DNA of 64,000 bases from Gp13-AA77 sp035578005. GTDB taxonomy: Bacteria; Acidobacteriota; Terriglobia; UBA7540. The stretch spans positions 1 through 64,000 of the forward strand of contig DATJYK010000085.1 in assembly GCA_035578005.1 (NCBI GenBank). The letters run 5' to 3'. A program made the translations under genes and the position numbers. Shown here piece by piece: positions 48,196 to 57,277 of the stretch. Each line of letters begins with the position of its first letter. Position 1 is the first letter of the stretch. The notes below the pieces were generated by a model. The model did no database searches. It saw only the letters and a program-made list of their open reading frames with translations, and was not told the DNA's origin.

Positions 48196-51100
48196 ATGTC
48201 CAAATCGCATAGAAATCGACCCACATTGCTCGTCATCCTCAGCGCCTTCTTCTTACTCGTCCTACCATTCGGTCTGCGAGACGTCTTTAGCTTCGGCGCC
48301 GCGTCCGCTGAGCCCCAATTTGACCCCGGCCTTTACTCGGCATTGCGCTGGCGGCTCATTGGCCCGTTTCGGGGAGGCCGCTCCATCGCGGCGGCAGGCG
48401 TTCCGAGCGAGCCGGATACTTATTACTTCGGCGGCGTGGCAGGCGGCGTTTGGAAAACCACCAACAGCGGCCGCACCTGGCAGCCTCTGTTTGACCACGA
48501 GTCTGTTTCCTCGATCGGCGCCATTGCCGTGGCGCCGTCGGACCCGAAGGTGATCTATGTGGGTACCGGTGAGTCTGACATCCGCTCCGATACCTCGTAC
48601 GGCGACGGCGTCTACAGATCCACCGACGCCGGCCAAACCTGGAGGCATATCGGCCTGGAAGACAGCCGGGCCATCAGCCGCATTGTGGTGGACCCGCACG
48701 ACGCGAACGTGGTGCTGGTGGCGGCGCTCGGCCATCCCTTCGGCCCAAATACTGAGCGCGGCGTATTCCGGTCCACCGACGGGGGCGTCAGCTGGACGAA
48801 GGTGCTGTACAAAGATGAAAACACCGGCGCGGCGGACGTCGCCCTCGACCCCGAGACAGGACGGACGGTCTTCGCTTCACTCTGGGGAGCGCGCCGACCA
48901 CCCTGGAGCGTTTACGGGCCCATCGAAGGTCCCGGCAGCGGGCTCTACAAGTCGACGGATGGCGGCGTCACCTGGAACGAGCTTCACGGCAACGGTCTGC
49001 CGGAACATGGCTTGCGGCGAATCGGGATTTCGGTTGCTTCCGGCGATCAGGCCCAGCGGGTATACGCATTGATCGACACGGTGCAGGTGCCGGAACGTGG
49101 CCTTTATCGTTCCGACGATGCCGCCTCGACGTGGCGGCACGTGTCATCCGATGCGCGAATTGACGGCCGCGCCTGGTATTTCAGCGGCGTTTTCGTGGAC
49201 CCGCAGAATAAGGACACGGTTTATGTGGCCAACACGGCGCTCTACCGCTCGACGGATGGCGGCGCCACCTTCGTGCCCATCAAAGGCGCGCCCGGCGGGG
49301 ACGATTACCACCTTTTGTGGCTGAATCCCAGTAACTCCAAGCGCATGATCCTGGCCAGCGACCAGGGCACGGTGGTGAGCGTGGACCGCGGAGAAACCTG
49401 GAGTTCGTGGTACAACCAGCCCACGGCCCAGTTCTATCACGTGGTGACGGACAACCAGTTTCCCTACCACGTCTACGGAGCGCAACAGGATTCAGGCAGC
49501 GTCGAGATTGCCAGCCGCAGCAACTCGCCCGCAATCAGTTTTCGGGACTGGAGACCCACCGCGGGCGGCGAAGCCGGCTACATGGCTCCGGACCCGTTGC
49601 ATCCGGAGCTCGTGATCGGCGGCGACACTTACGGCGGGATCGGCAAGCTGTGGAAGAACACGAGTCAGGAGCAGAATATTGCGCCGAGCCTGGGACGGAG
49701 CTTCAATTTTGGCGGTGGCGGCGTTTGCCATCCGGGAGAGAGGTTCCGTTTCGACTGGACCTCGCCCATCGTCTTTTCGCCCAAAGATCCGCAGGCGCTC
49801 TACTTCAGCTCTCAGATGATCTGGAAGAGCTTGGACGACGGCACGAGCTGGCGCGCAATCAGTCCGGAGCTGACGCGCCCCGTTGAAGGTCCCCAGCCCC
49901 CGCCTGGCGGTGGGCCCAGCGATTTCGAAAAGGTCACGGGTTGCGGAGTGGTGTACACTGTGGCGCCTTCACCGCTCAATGCCGATGAAATCTGGGCGGG
50001 TACGGACGACGGTCTCATTCAGTTGACGCGCGACGGCGGCAAAACCTGGAAAAACGTGACGCCGCCGAGCCTCGGTGTCTGGAGCCGGGTGAGCTTGATC
50101 GAGGCCTCGCATCATGACGCCGGCACCGCTTACGCTGCCGTTGACCGGCACCGGCTGGATGACCAGCGGCCGCACATCCTGCGCACGCATGACGGCGGCG
50201 CCACCTGGCAGGAAGTGGATGACGGACTTCCCGCCGCAGGCTACGTTCACGTGGTGCGGGAGGACCCCGAGCGCCGTGGGTTGCTCTACGCCGGCTCCGA
50301 GACGGGCGTCTTTATATCGTTCGACGACGGAGATCACTGGCAGAGCCTGCAGTTGAATCTCCCTACCTCTCCAGTTCATGACCTGGCAGTGCACGGTGAC
50401 GATTTGGTAGCGGCTACCCACGGGCGCTCCTTCTGGATTCTGGATGACATAACGCCGCTGCGCCAGTTGACCCGCGAGTCGGCGGACGCCGAGGCATACT
50501 TGTTCAAGCCCGAGACAGCGGTCCGGCTTCGTCCCCGGCCGTTTGAGGGCACGCCGTTGCCGCCGGACGAGCCGACCGGCGAGAACCCGCCGATGGGCGC
50601 CATCATCGACTATCAGTTGAAGTCGGAGCCCGGTGGCGACGTGAGGCTTGAGATTCTCGACGCGAAAGGGAAACCGGTGCGGCAGTATTCCACCGCAGAC
50701 AAGTCCCCGCCGCCGCAGCGGGCGCCGGTGGTGACCAGCAACTGGCTGCCCAAGCCGCTGGTGCTGACCAAGAACGCGGGCTTGAATCGCTTCGTGTGGG
50801 ACCTGCGCTATGGCCTTGCGCCCGTCGCCAGCCTCGGCGGAGGTCCTGAGTTCCTGACGCCTCGGGGACTGATGGTGCTGCCGGGTGATTATCAGGTGCG
50901 GCTCACGGTGAATGGGCAGCACTACACCCAGCCGCTCAAGGTGGAGCTGGATCCGCGAGTGAAAACTCCGTTGGCCGATCTCGAGCGCCAGTTTACTTTT
51001 CAGCAGCAGGTGATGGGCGCCATGAGCAACGCCCGGAACCTGAACACCGCAATTCGCGACCTGCGAAACAAACTCGAAGGCCTCGACAAGTCTCTTGGCG

Positions 51101-51480
51101 CGAAGCCTGGCGAAGAAGAATTAGCCCGCCGAGTGAAGGCGCTTGAAGCCAAGCTTTCTCCCTTCTTCGGGGAGAATCCGGGCGAGGCTGGTGGCGAAAT
51201 GGGCGGCCGAGCTGCGGCCCCAACCGGTGCCGGACCCGCGGGAGTCGAGAGCGCGAACGTGTCGCGTGTTCTAGCTCTGTTGACGCAGGCCCTCTCTGCC
51301 TCCGGCAGTGCTGACGCCGCACCCACCGAAGCCTGCGTGACCGCCGCTCACCAGGCGCAGCAAATGCTGGCCACGGCGCGCGATCGCTGGAACACGATCA
51401 AGAGGCAGGATATGAAAGCGCTGAATGAGGCGCTGACGAAACAGGGTCGGGAAGCAATCGATGTGATGGATGATTTGTGA
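48196..51480 (+). CDS. Large secreted Vps10/BNR-repeat (sortilin-like) protein
   Basis: A 1094-residue exported protein. Signal or anchor: TLLVILSAFFLLVLPFGL. Two propeller halves with many Asp-box motifs follow (KTTNSGRTWQPL, RSTDAGQTWRHI, RSTDGGVSWTKV, KSTDGGVTWNEL, LTRDGGKTWKNV, RTHDGGATWQEV). RLIGPFRGGRSIAAAGVPSE is the typical opening of the glycosyl-hydrolase-annotated Vps10 proteins of Acidobacteriota. The C-terminal about 300 residues form a sandwich domain (GLNRFVWDLRYG, PGDYQVRLTVNGQ) and a helical end. No glycosidase residues can be named. ATG 48196 is chosen for the signal sequence; upstream codons are repeat. Confidence 0.9.
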   Translation: MSKSHRNRPTLLVILSAFFLLVLPFGLRDVFSFGAASAEPQFDPGLYSALRWRLIGPFRGGRSIAAAGVPSEPDTYYFGGVAGGVWKTTNSGRTWQPLFDHESVSSIGAIAVAPSDPKVIYVGTGESDIRSDTSYGDGVYRSTDAGQTWRHIGLEDSRAISRIVVDPHDANVVLVAALGHPFGPNTERGVFRSTDGGVSWTKVLYKDENTGAADVALDPETGRTVFASLWGARRPPWSVYGPIEGPGSGLYKSTDGGVTWNELHGNGLPEHGLRRIGISVASGDQAQRVYALIDTVQVPERGLYRSDDAASTWRHVSSDARIDGRAWYFSGVFVDPQNKDTVYVANTALYRSTDGGATFVPIKGAPGGDDYHLLWLNPSNSKRMILASDQGTVVSVDRGETWSSWYNQPTAQFYHVVTDNQFPYHVYGAQQDSGSVEIASRSNSPAISFRDWRPTAGGEAGYMAPDPLHPELVIGGDTYGGIGKLWKNTSQEQNIAPSLGRSFNFGGGGVCHPGERFRFDWTSPIVFSPKDPQALYFSSQMIWKSLDDGTSWRAISPELTRPVEGPQPPPGGGPSDFEKVTGCGVVYTVAPSPLNADEIWAGTDDGLIQLTRDGGKTWKNVTPPSLGVWSRVSLIEASHHDAGTAYAAVDRHRLDDQRPHILRTHDGGATWQEVDDGLPAAGYVHVVREDPERRGLLYAGSETGVFISFDDGDHWQSLQLNLPTSPVHDLAVHGDDLVAATHGRSFWILDDITPLRQLTRESADAEAYLFKPETAVRLRPRPFEGTPLPPDEPTGENPPMGAIIDYQLKSEPGGDVRLEILDAKGKPVRQYSTADKSPPPQRAPVVTSNWLPKPLVLTKNAGLNRFVWDLRYGLAPVASLGGGPEFLTPRGLMVLPGDYQVRLTVNGQHYTQPLKVELDPRVKTPLADLERQFTFQQQVMGAMSNARNLNTAIRDLRNKLEGLDKSLGAKPGEEELARRVKALEAKLSPFFGENPGEAGGEMGGRAAAPTGAGPAGVESANVSRVLALLTQALSASGSADAAPTEACVTAAHQAQQMLATARDRWNTIKRQDMKALNEALTKQGREAIDVMDDL

Positions 51481-51582
51481 GCGGGCGCCGCAACGGCTTG
51501 GCTCGCGATTACTTAGCGTCTTGGTGTTCAAAAGAGAACCCACCGATTCTCGCGCCTGCCAATCGGGGTTGTAAGATGGCTT

Positions 51583-52761
51583 ATGCCTCGTAGGCGCGCG
51601 TCCGACACCCCTGTAACTCTCGCCCACCGGGTTGAAGCCAGTGGCGGTCTCGCCTCGTATGCCATGCGGGTGGAAGAGACCGAGGGTCGCCGTTATCCTG
51701 AGCCCTCGCATCCTTACCGCAATGAATACCTGCGCGACCGTGACCGCATCATTCACGCGCGCGCCTTCCGCCGGCTGGAAGACAAGACGCAGGTCTTCTC
51801 CCGCCGCTATTCCGACCACTTCCGCACGCGGCTGACGCACACCCTGGAGGTGACGCAGATCAGCCGCACCATCGCCGGCGCGCTGGGATTGAACAGCGAC
51901 CTGGTGGAGGCGCTGGCCCTGGTCCATGACGTGGGCCATCCGCCGTTCGGACATACGGGCGAAGCCGCGCTTGACCGTCTCATGCAGCGCTACGGCGAGC
52001 GCTTCGATCACAACCTCCACGCGCTTGGCATCGTGGAGCGTTTCGAGCAAAAATACGCCGCCTTTCCCGGGCTTAACCTCACCTTCGAGGTGCGCGAGGG
52101 GATCATCAAGCACTCGCGCGACTACGATGCCAAGCTCCATCCCGAGCTCATCGAGTATCGCCTCACCGAGCGCCCGCCGCTCGAAGCGCAGCTCATCGAC
52201 CTGGCTGACGAGATCGCTTACAACTCTGCCGACCTCGACGACGGTTACGAATCGAAGCTGCTTACCCTGGAAATAATTCGCGAAGGCGTACCGCTGTTTG
52301 AGGTTTTCTATCGCCCGGTTGAGCGCCGTTACCCGGAGGCCGCCGAGAAACTGCGCTTCAACGAGGCGCTGAAGGGTTTGCTCGATGCCTTGGCCACAGA
52401 CCTCATCGATTCCACCCGCGCCAGAGTCGAACTGCAGGGCGCGCGAAGTGTGGCGGACGTTCGGGCCTCGGCCTCACGCCTGGTGGGTTTCAGTGAGGCC
52501 AAGGCTGGCGAGAACCGGTCCCTGAAGGAATTTCTCCAACGAAGTCTTTACGAGCATCCGAACGTAGACCGCGAGCGCAAGGGCATCGCCCGGCTTATCG
52601 ACGGGCTTTTCGACTACTTTATGAACGAGCCCCGGCGGCTTCCACCCGCCTATTTCGCCAAGACACAAGAAGAGCCGGCTCATCGAGTAATTTGTGACTA
52701 TATCGCCGGCATGACGGACAACTACCTTCGCGAGCAGTGGTCGCAGTACGTCGGACAATAG
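51583..52761 (+). CDS. dgt: dGTPase-like HD-domain triphosphohydrolase
   Basis: A 392-residue protein of the deoxyguanosinetriphosphate triphosphohydrolase-like family. RRLEDKTQVFSRRYSDHFRT and RLTHTLEVTQISR carry the first His, ALVHDVGHPPFGHTGE the HD pair, and LIDLADEIAYNSADLDDGYE the last Asp. These enzymes hydrolyse dNTPs to deoxynucleoside and triphosphate and influence nucleotide pools. The length equals the typical bacterial short subgroup. It is convergent with the CHAD gene. The first about 40 residues are unconserved, so a later Met is possible. Confidence 0.92.
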   Translation: MPRRRASDTPVTLAHRVEASGGLASYAMRVEETEGRRYPEPSHPYRNEYLRDRDRIIHARAFRRLEDKTQVFSRRYSDHFRTRLTHTLEVTQISRTIAGALGLNSDLVEALALVHDVGHPPFGHTGEAALDRLMQRYGERFDHNLHALGIVERFEQKYAAFPGLNLTFEVREGIIKHSRDYDAKLHPELIEYRLTERPPLEAQLIDLADEIAYNSADLDDGYESKLLTLEIIREGVPLFEVFYRPVERRYPEAAEKLRFNEALKGLLDALATDLIDSTRARVELQGARSVADVRASASRLVGFSEAKAGENRSLKEFLQRSLYEHPNVDRERKGIARLIDGLFDYFMNEPRRLPPAYFAKTQEEPAHRVICDYIAGMTDNYLREQWSQYVGQ

Positions 52762-52826
52762 CGTTGGTGCGATTCGTCAGCGGAGAGGTGCGGAGTGAGC
52801 GCCGAGCGCGCCGTCGCGGCGCAGGC

Positions 52827-54005
52827 TCAACCCACGTGCCGCCCCAAAGCGGCCCATTGGGTGATCCAATCGGCCGTCCCCCGGTAGCCGGGGGACTTGA
52901 AGGCGGCGCGAAGGTACGCTGTGCAGGAGCGGGTTTTCGAGCTTCGCAAGCTCAACACCAGTTTTTGAATATCGATGGCCAGCGTGAGGTGCTGCTCCAG
53001 GAACGGCCGCCGCGCCACCATTTCGATCATCGTCTGGCCCAGCACGTCAGCGTCATGCCAATCGCCCAGCTTGCCTTGGAGTTGGCGGAGCCAATCCAGA
53101 ACTTCGACGCTTCCTGGAATCTCAAGGTCAGCCGCTACTTCGATGGTATATCGTAGCCGTTTGGCCGCGATGCGAAGGGCGTGCAGGGCGCTCGGGTGGC
53201 GCGCCGAGTCGGCGGAGCGGCCTTCGAAATCCTGCCAAAGGTCGCCGAGGCGCTCGGCGAAGCGCGCGGCAGGCGTCATTTCAACCTTCTCTGCTTGCGG
53301 TCCGGCCTCCGCTGGCGTGACGGGCGGCGCTTCCGTTGTCCCTTGCTCCGGGAAGGTAATCACGCGTGATGCAGCCGCGGACTTCGCCTCGTCAGCCAGC
53401 TCAGCGCGCAGACGGAGATAGACCTCCGCCAGGTTAAGCCGGGTGAGCCTGCGATGGGCGCGCGCTGCGGTCTTGGGCCTAAGTTTCAGGATGTACGCAT
53501 GGACGGCCTCCCAGGCTTCGCGGTGCGTCGCGCGCTTGCGAGCCAGGATGCGGCCGGTCCGCCAAGCCATCACGTCCTGATTCCGCAGATCGCCCAAAGC
53601 TCGCCGGGCGCGCTGCAGCCGGCGGCGGAGCTTCTGAATCTCCTGCGGCCTCGGTGGCGCATAAAGAAAGTCCATAAGAGATTGCACCCGGCGGCTGGCC
53701 ACGCGGAGATCGTGAACAGGCTTGGGTGATTCGTCGCGCAACACCTTGGGCTCCAAAGTCACCAGCCGGTCAAGCTGCTGCAGCGCAAGCTTCTGCACCT
53801 GACTCCACACGTCGGCGCGCTCGAGCTGGCGCACGGCTGACGCTTCGGCAACGGGCCGGTCTTCTTTCAAGCGAGAGGCTGATGGGCCAGGAGAAGGGCC
53901 GGCAACCAGTACCGCGTCGGCCGTTTGCGCCGGGTGCGGGACCCTCCGCCTATGCGCGCGGTCGGTGTCGCTCGAAGGCGCCTTGGTTTCGCGCGTTTTG
54001 GCCAT
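52827..54005 (-). CDS. CHAD-domain protein
   Basis: A 392-residue basic, helical protein. The conserved His/Arg surfaces of the CHAD fold appear twice: PVHDLRVASRRVQSLMDFL (about residue 95) and ALHALRIAAKRLRYTIEVAA (about residue 290), with LRRRLQRARRALGDLRNQDV and LQGKLGDWHDADVLGQTMIE. CHAD proteins bind polyphosphate through these basic patches. The first 65 residues are a disordered Pro/Ser-rich lead. No CYTH triphosphatase domain is fused here and no polyphosphate kinase is near. Start ATG 54005. Confidence 0.9.
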   Translation of the reverse strand: MAKTRETKAPSSDTDRAHRRRVPHPAQTADAVLVAGPSPGPSASRLKEDRPVAEASAVRQLERADVWSQVQKLALQQLDRLVTLEPKVLRDESPKPVHDLRVASRRVQSLMDFLYAPPRPQEIQKLRRRLQRARRALGDLRNQDVMAWRTGRILARKRATHREAWEAVHAYILKLRPKTAARAHRRLTRLNLAEVYLRLRAELADEAKSAAASRVITFPEQGTTEAPPVTPAEAGPQAEKVEMTPAARFAERLGDLWQDFEGRSADSARHPSALHALRIAAKRLRYTIEVAADLEIPGSVEVLDWLRQLQGKLGDWHDADVLGQTMIEMVARRPFLEQHLTLAIDIQKLVLSLRSSKTRSCTAYLRAAFKSPGYRGTADWITQWAALGRHVG

Positions 54006-54059
54006 GGGAGTTCGCGCTGATTATATCCCACAAAGCGCGGCTTAGACACCCTGGCATCT

Positions 54060-54268
54060 AACCTGCGTTTCTCAGCAGGATTCGAAAAGGGCGGGGCTTT
54101 TCAGCCCCGCCGAATCCTGCGAAATCGCGGTCTTTGTGTTCCGCTCTCGGCACAGCTCGCTGACGGCAAGCTGTGCCGAGAGCGGAACACGTCAAATATC
54201 AAACCGACGTTGTAACGGCGGGGCTGTGAAGCCCCGCAATTTTCGGATCCTGGTGAGAAACGCAGGCT
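54060..54268. repeat. Nested double hairpin element
   Basis: Outer arms AACCTGCGTTTCTCAGCAGG (from 54060) and CCTGGTGAGAAACGCAGGCT (to 54268), middle arms GCGGGGCTTTTCAGCCCCGC and GCGGGGCTGTGAAGCCCCGC, and an inner hairpin GTGTTCCGCTCTCGGCACAG / CTGTGCCGAGAGCGGAACAC (about 54136-54190). About 210 bp forming three nested stems between the CHAD and trxC genes. Confidence 0.88.
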
Positions 54269-54341
54269 GACACCGCAATTGAATTCGTCCGCTACGGTTG
54301 CTCGTGTTCTGCATCCATTAAGTGTTGACCGGAGGACGATC

Positions 54342-54785
54342 ATGCCTATTATTCGCGCCTGCGCGCACTGCGGCAGAAAGAACCGCGTTCCGATAGTAGC
54401 CCTCGCGGGGGGCGCGCGCTGTGGAGATTGCAAGTCGCCGTTGACACTTCTCGCAGAGCCGCTTGCCGTTGACGATGCGCTCTTCGACGAAGTTGTGCAG
54501 AACGCCCCAGTGCCGGTGCTTGTGGACTTCTGGGCGGAATGGTGTGGACCGTGCCGGATGGCTGCACCGGAAGTGGCTCGAACGGCCGCCGATATGGCCG
54601 GGAAGGCCATCGTACTGAAGGTGGATACGGACCGGTACCCTGAGCTTGCGGCACGCTACAACGTTCGTGGCATTCCTAATTTCGCAGTCTTCTCGGGTGG
54701 CCGCCTGGTGATGCAGCAGGCCGGCGTGGTGGGCCACCAGCAGATGGAGCAGTGGCTGCAGTGCGCCGTACCCACTTCGGCGTAG
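54342..54785 (+). CDS. trxC: Thioredoxin 2 (zinc-containing)
   Basis: A 147-residue thioredoxin with an N-terminal zinc ribbon: Cys7 and Cys10 in RACAHCGRKN, Cys27 and Cys30 in ARCGDCKSPL. The thioredoxin active site is WAEWCGPC (Cys68, Cys71) and the cis-Pro is in RGIPNFAVFSGG. This is the TrxC architecture, an oxidative-stress thioredoxin. GGAGGA precedes ATG 54342. The next genes are a DyP peroxidase and encapsulin, another peroxide-linked system, though the gap of about 190 bases leaves co-transcription open. Confidence 0.93.
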   Translation: MPIIRACAHCGRKNRVPIVALAGGARCGDCKSPLTLLAEPLAVDDALFDEVVQNAPVPVLVDFWAEWCGPCRMAAPEVARTAADMAGKAIVLKVDTDRYPELAARYNVRGIPNFAVFSGGRLVMQQAGVVGHQQMEQWLQCAVPTSA

Positions 54786-54978
54786 CGGGCCTTTCCGTGC
54801 TGCGTCCTGCTGTCTGAATATCTGCGTCCGGGGCGTTCAAATGACACCATTACGAGGCGCTGTGGCGGTGGACATCTGTCGAGAGGCAGTGGTAAGCTCG
54901 CTCCGATTTTATACGCATGAAAGGCTGTCCGAACATCCCGCTGAAACGGGTCCGGCCAGCCTCGCACGATGAGTTCTG

Positions 54979-56097
54979 ATGGCGGTTAACCCAACCGGCG
55001 GCCCACAGCTCGAGAGTGCCACGCGCGGCGTGGCGCAAGCGGTGGTTGCACCGCTTACTCGCGCTGCGATCTTTCTGGTGGCGACGCTGAAGCCAGACCC
55101 CGGCAGTCGAACCGGCACTCGAACCGTCATTCGGTCTTTCTGCGCGGACCTCGCGGCTATCTTTCGCGCGGTCGAATTTCGCGACATTGAGGCCGGACTT
55201 TCCTGCGTCATGGGGATTGGTTCCGACGCCTGGGACCAGCTCTTTGGCGCGCCGCGCCCCGCGGAGCTGCACCCTTTTCGCGAGATTCGCGCCGGGGCGC
55301 GTCATGCCGTCTCAACCCCGGGAGACCTGCTGTTCCACATCCGCGCGAAGCGCATGGATCTGTGTTTTGAGATGGCCACGCAAATCATGGCGCGAATCGG
55401 TGAGGTGGTTTCGCCCGTCGACGAGGTGCACGGATTCCGGTACTTCGACGCGCGCGATCTCCTGGGGTTTGTGGACGGCACGGAGAATCCCAGGGGCGAT
55501 GAAGTTGCGGAAGCGGCGCTCATTGGCGACGAGGATGCCGCCTTCGCCGGCGGAAGCTACGTGATCGTGCAGAAGTACCTGCACGATATGGTCGGCTGGA
55601 ATGCTCTGTCCACGGAGGCGCAGGAGCGAATTATCGGGCGAACCAAACTCTCCGATATCGAACTCGACGATTCGGTTAAGCCCACTTCAGCGCACAACGC
55701 CCTTACGGTGATCGAGGAAAACGGCAGACAGATCCAAATCCTGCGCGATAACATGCCTTTCGGGAGCGCCGGCTCGGGGGAATTTGGGACCTATTTTATT
55801 GGCTACAGCCGTTCACCTCGCACCATTGAGCAGATGCTTGAGAACATGTTTATCGGGCGGCCGCCCGGCAACTATGACCGTCTGCTCGATTTCAGCCGCG
55901 CCGTTACCGGGAGTCTTTTCTTCGTGCCCACTGCCACATTCCTGGAGGACGTTGCGGAAGAGGCATCTGACGCGCCTCCGGCCGCTTCGCAGGCCGCGCA
56001 ACCCGCGCCGAGCATCCCACAAGAGAGTAATGGTCGGCGCGAGCGTGACGGCTCATTGGGTATCGGTTCCCTGAAAGGAGACGTCGAACATGAATAA
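54979..56097 (+). CDS. Dye-decolorizing peroxidase, encapsulin cargo
   Basis: A 372-residue DyP-type haem peroxidase. The signature GFVDGTENP holds the catalytic Asp166; the likely proximal haem ligand is His239 in KPTSAHNALT and the distal Arg is Arg255 in QILRDNMPFG. After the domain ends (about residue 330) a Pro/Ala-rich linker leads to DGSLGIGSLKGDVEHE: the SLGIGSLKG string is the encapsulin-targeting peptide seen in DyP cargo proteins. The shell gene follows with an eight-base overlap. The enzyme is therefore packed inside a protein nanocompartment in the cytoplasm and acts on peroxide plus an unknown donor. Confidence 0.95.
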   Translation: MAVNPTGGPQLESATRGVAQAVVAPLTRAAIFLVATLKPDPGSRTGTRTVIRSFCADLAAIFRAVEFRDIEAGLSCVMGIGSDAWDQLFGAPRPAELHPFREIRAGARHAVSTPGDLLFHIRAKRMDLCFEMATQIMARIGEVVSPVDEVHGFRYFDARDLLGFVDGTENPRGDEVAEAALIGDEDAAFAGGSYVIVQKYLHDMVGWNALSTEAQERIIGRTKLSDIELDDSVKPTSAHNALTVIEENGRQIQILRDNMPFGSAGSGEFGTYFIGYSRSPRTIEQMLENMFIGRPPGNYDRLLDFSRAVTGSLFFVPTATFLEDVAEEASDAPPAASQAAQPAPSIPQESNGRRERDGSLGIGSLKGDVEHE

Positions 56098-56920
56098 TCT
56101 GCATCGCGAGCTTGCCCCGATTTCTGATGCCGCCTGGGCCCAGATCGAAGAGGAAGTAACGCGGACGTTCAAGCGCCATCTTGCGGGCCGGCGGGCGGTG
56201 GATGTACGAGGGCCGGCCGGTACGGGCCTCTCGGCCGTAGGCACCGGCCACCTGCGGGAAATTGCTACGCCGGGGGATGGCGTCCACGGTCGTCAGCGGG
56301 AAGTGAAACCGCTGGTTGAGCTCCGCGTTCCCTACGAACTGGAGCGGCAGATGATCGACGACGTGGAACGCGGCGCCAATGATTCTGACTGGGAGCCGGC
56401 GAAGATCGCGGCGCGCCGCCTGGCTTTTGCGGAGGACGGCGCCATATTTGTGGGCTATAGCGCGGCCGGGATCGTCGGCATCTGCGAGGGAACCAGCAAC
56501 CCGAAGAAAACCCTGCCCGGCGATGTAAGTCAGTACCCGCAAGCTATTGCGGAGGCGCTGAGCCAGTTGCGGACGGCCGGCGTAAACGGGCCTTACACGG
56601 TGCTGCTGGGCGCCGACGCGTATACCGCCTTGGCTGAAACCAGCGATTACGGCTATCCGGTTCTGGAACACGTCAAGCGCCTGGTGGGCGAAAGATCGGA
56701 GGATAAGATCATCTGGGCGCCCGGCATCCCGGGCGCGGTGGTTCTGACCACCCGTGGCGGCGACTTCGAACTGCACATTGGCCAGGACACTTCCATCGGC
56801 TACTTGAGCCACACCGATAGCACGGTCCGCCTCTACTTGCAGGAGACTTTTACCTTCCTGCTGCTCACCACCGAGGCCGCCGTCGCCTTGGCGCCGCCGG
56901 CGGCAAAAAAGAAGCGTTGA
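56090..56920 (+). CDS. Encapsulin shell protein (family 1)
   Basis: A 276-residue HK97-fold shell protein of the linocin M18/CFP29 type. Recognisable are MNNLHRELAPISDAAWAQIE and EVTRTFKRHLAGRRAVDVRG, then FEGYS-like IFVGYSAAGIVGICEGTSNP, GPYTVLLGADAYTALAETSD, GYPVLEHVKRLV and the end HTDSTVRLYLQETFTFLLLT. Family 1 encapsulins self-assemble to 24-nm class shells loaded by a C-terminal peptide on the cargo, here the DyP gene directly upstream. The ribosome site AGGAG (56076-56080) is within the codons of the targeting peptide. ATG 56090 overlaps the DyP stop. Confidence 0.95.
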   Translation: MNNLHRELAPISDAAWAQIEEEVTRTFKRHLAGRRAVDVRGPAGTGLSAVGTGHLREIATPGDGVHGRQREVKPLVELRVPYELERQMIDDVERGANDSDWEPAKIAARRLAFAEDGAIFVGYSAAGIVGICEGTSNPKKTLPGDVSQYPQAIAEALSQLRTAGVNGPYTVLLGADAYTALAETSDYGYPVLEHVKRLVGERSEDKIIWAPGIPGAVVLTTRGGDFELHIGQDTSIGYLSHTDSTVRLYLQETFTFLLLTTEAAVALAPPAAKKKR

Positions 56921-57277
56921 TGCACGGCGTTACGGCACCGGCTGCGCCGGGTGTCAGGCGCACAAGAAGGGGAGCCGCCTTGAAATCCTCGTCCGGTCAA
57001 CTTAATCGGCCAGCAGAATCGCTCGCGTTCGCCACGATGCAAGGTAACCGGAAACACGGTTGTCTCGGTCTCTTGCACCGTCCGCACCTCAAGCCACTCA
57101 GGAGTTGACATCACGCGGTAGCGCACAACTCCGGGCGTTCTCCGATCCGTCAATTCCTCGTGCACTGCGACGAGCACAGCCGGATCGGCGCAATCCGAAC
57201 TAAAAAAAAACTGCTTGACATGGAACCAAATGGTTCCCTATAGTGAATAGGGAACTGAATGGTTCCCTATTTTGGCG
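56921..57277. other. Gap before the ArsR operon
   Basis: A gap of about 357 bases. A minus-strand frame at 56833-57177 and a plus-strand frame at 56917-57108 overlap each other and show no family; the former runs into the encapsulin gene. The last 65 bases hold the ArsR promoter and operators. Confidence 0.55.
57215..57266 (+). promoter_or_regulatory. ArsR promoter with two overlapping operators
   Basis: TTGACA (57215-57220), 18-base spacer, TATAGT (57239-57244). The dyad GGAACC-aaat-GGTTCC (57222-57237) fills the spacer and GGAAC-tgaat-GGTTCC (57251-57266) follows the -10. Two like sites across and after the promoter are what an autorepressor needs. Confidence 0.85.

Noticed and set aside
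48196..51480. Assigning glycosidase or sialidase activity to the BNR proteins
   Set aside because: Asp-box motifs are structural; no sialidase arginine triad or other catalytic set could be identified in either BNR protein.
56833..57177. Minus-strand 114-residue frame behind encapsulin
   Set aside because: Its 3' part is antisense to the encapsulin gene, composition is unlike the neighbours, and it has no recognisable family or promoter.
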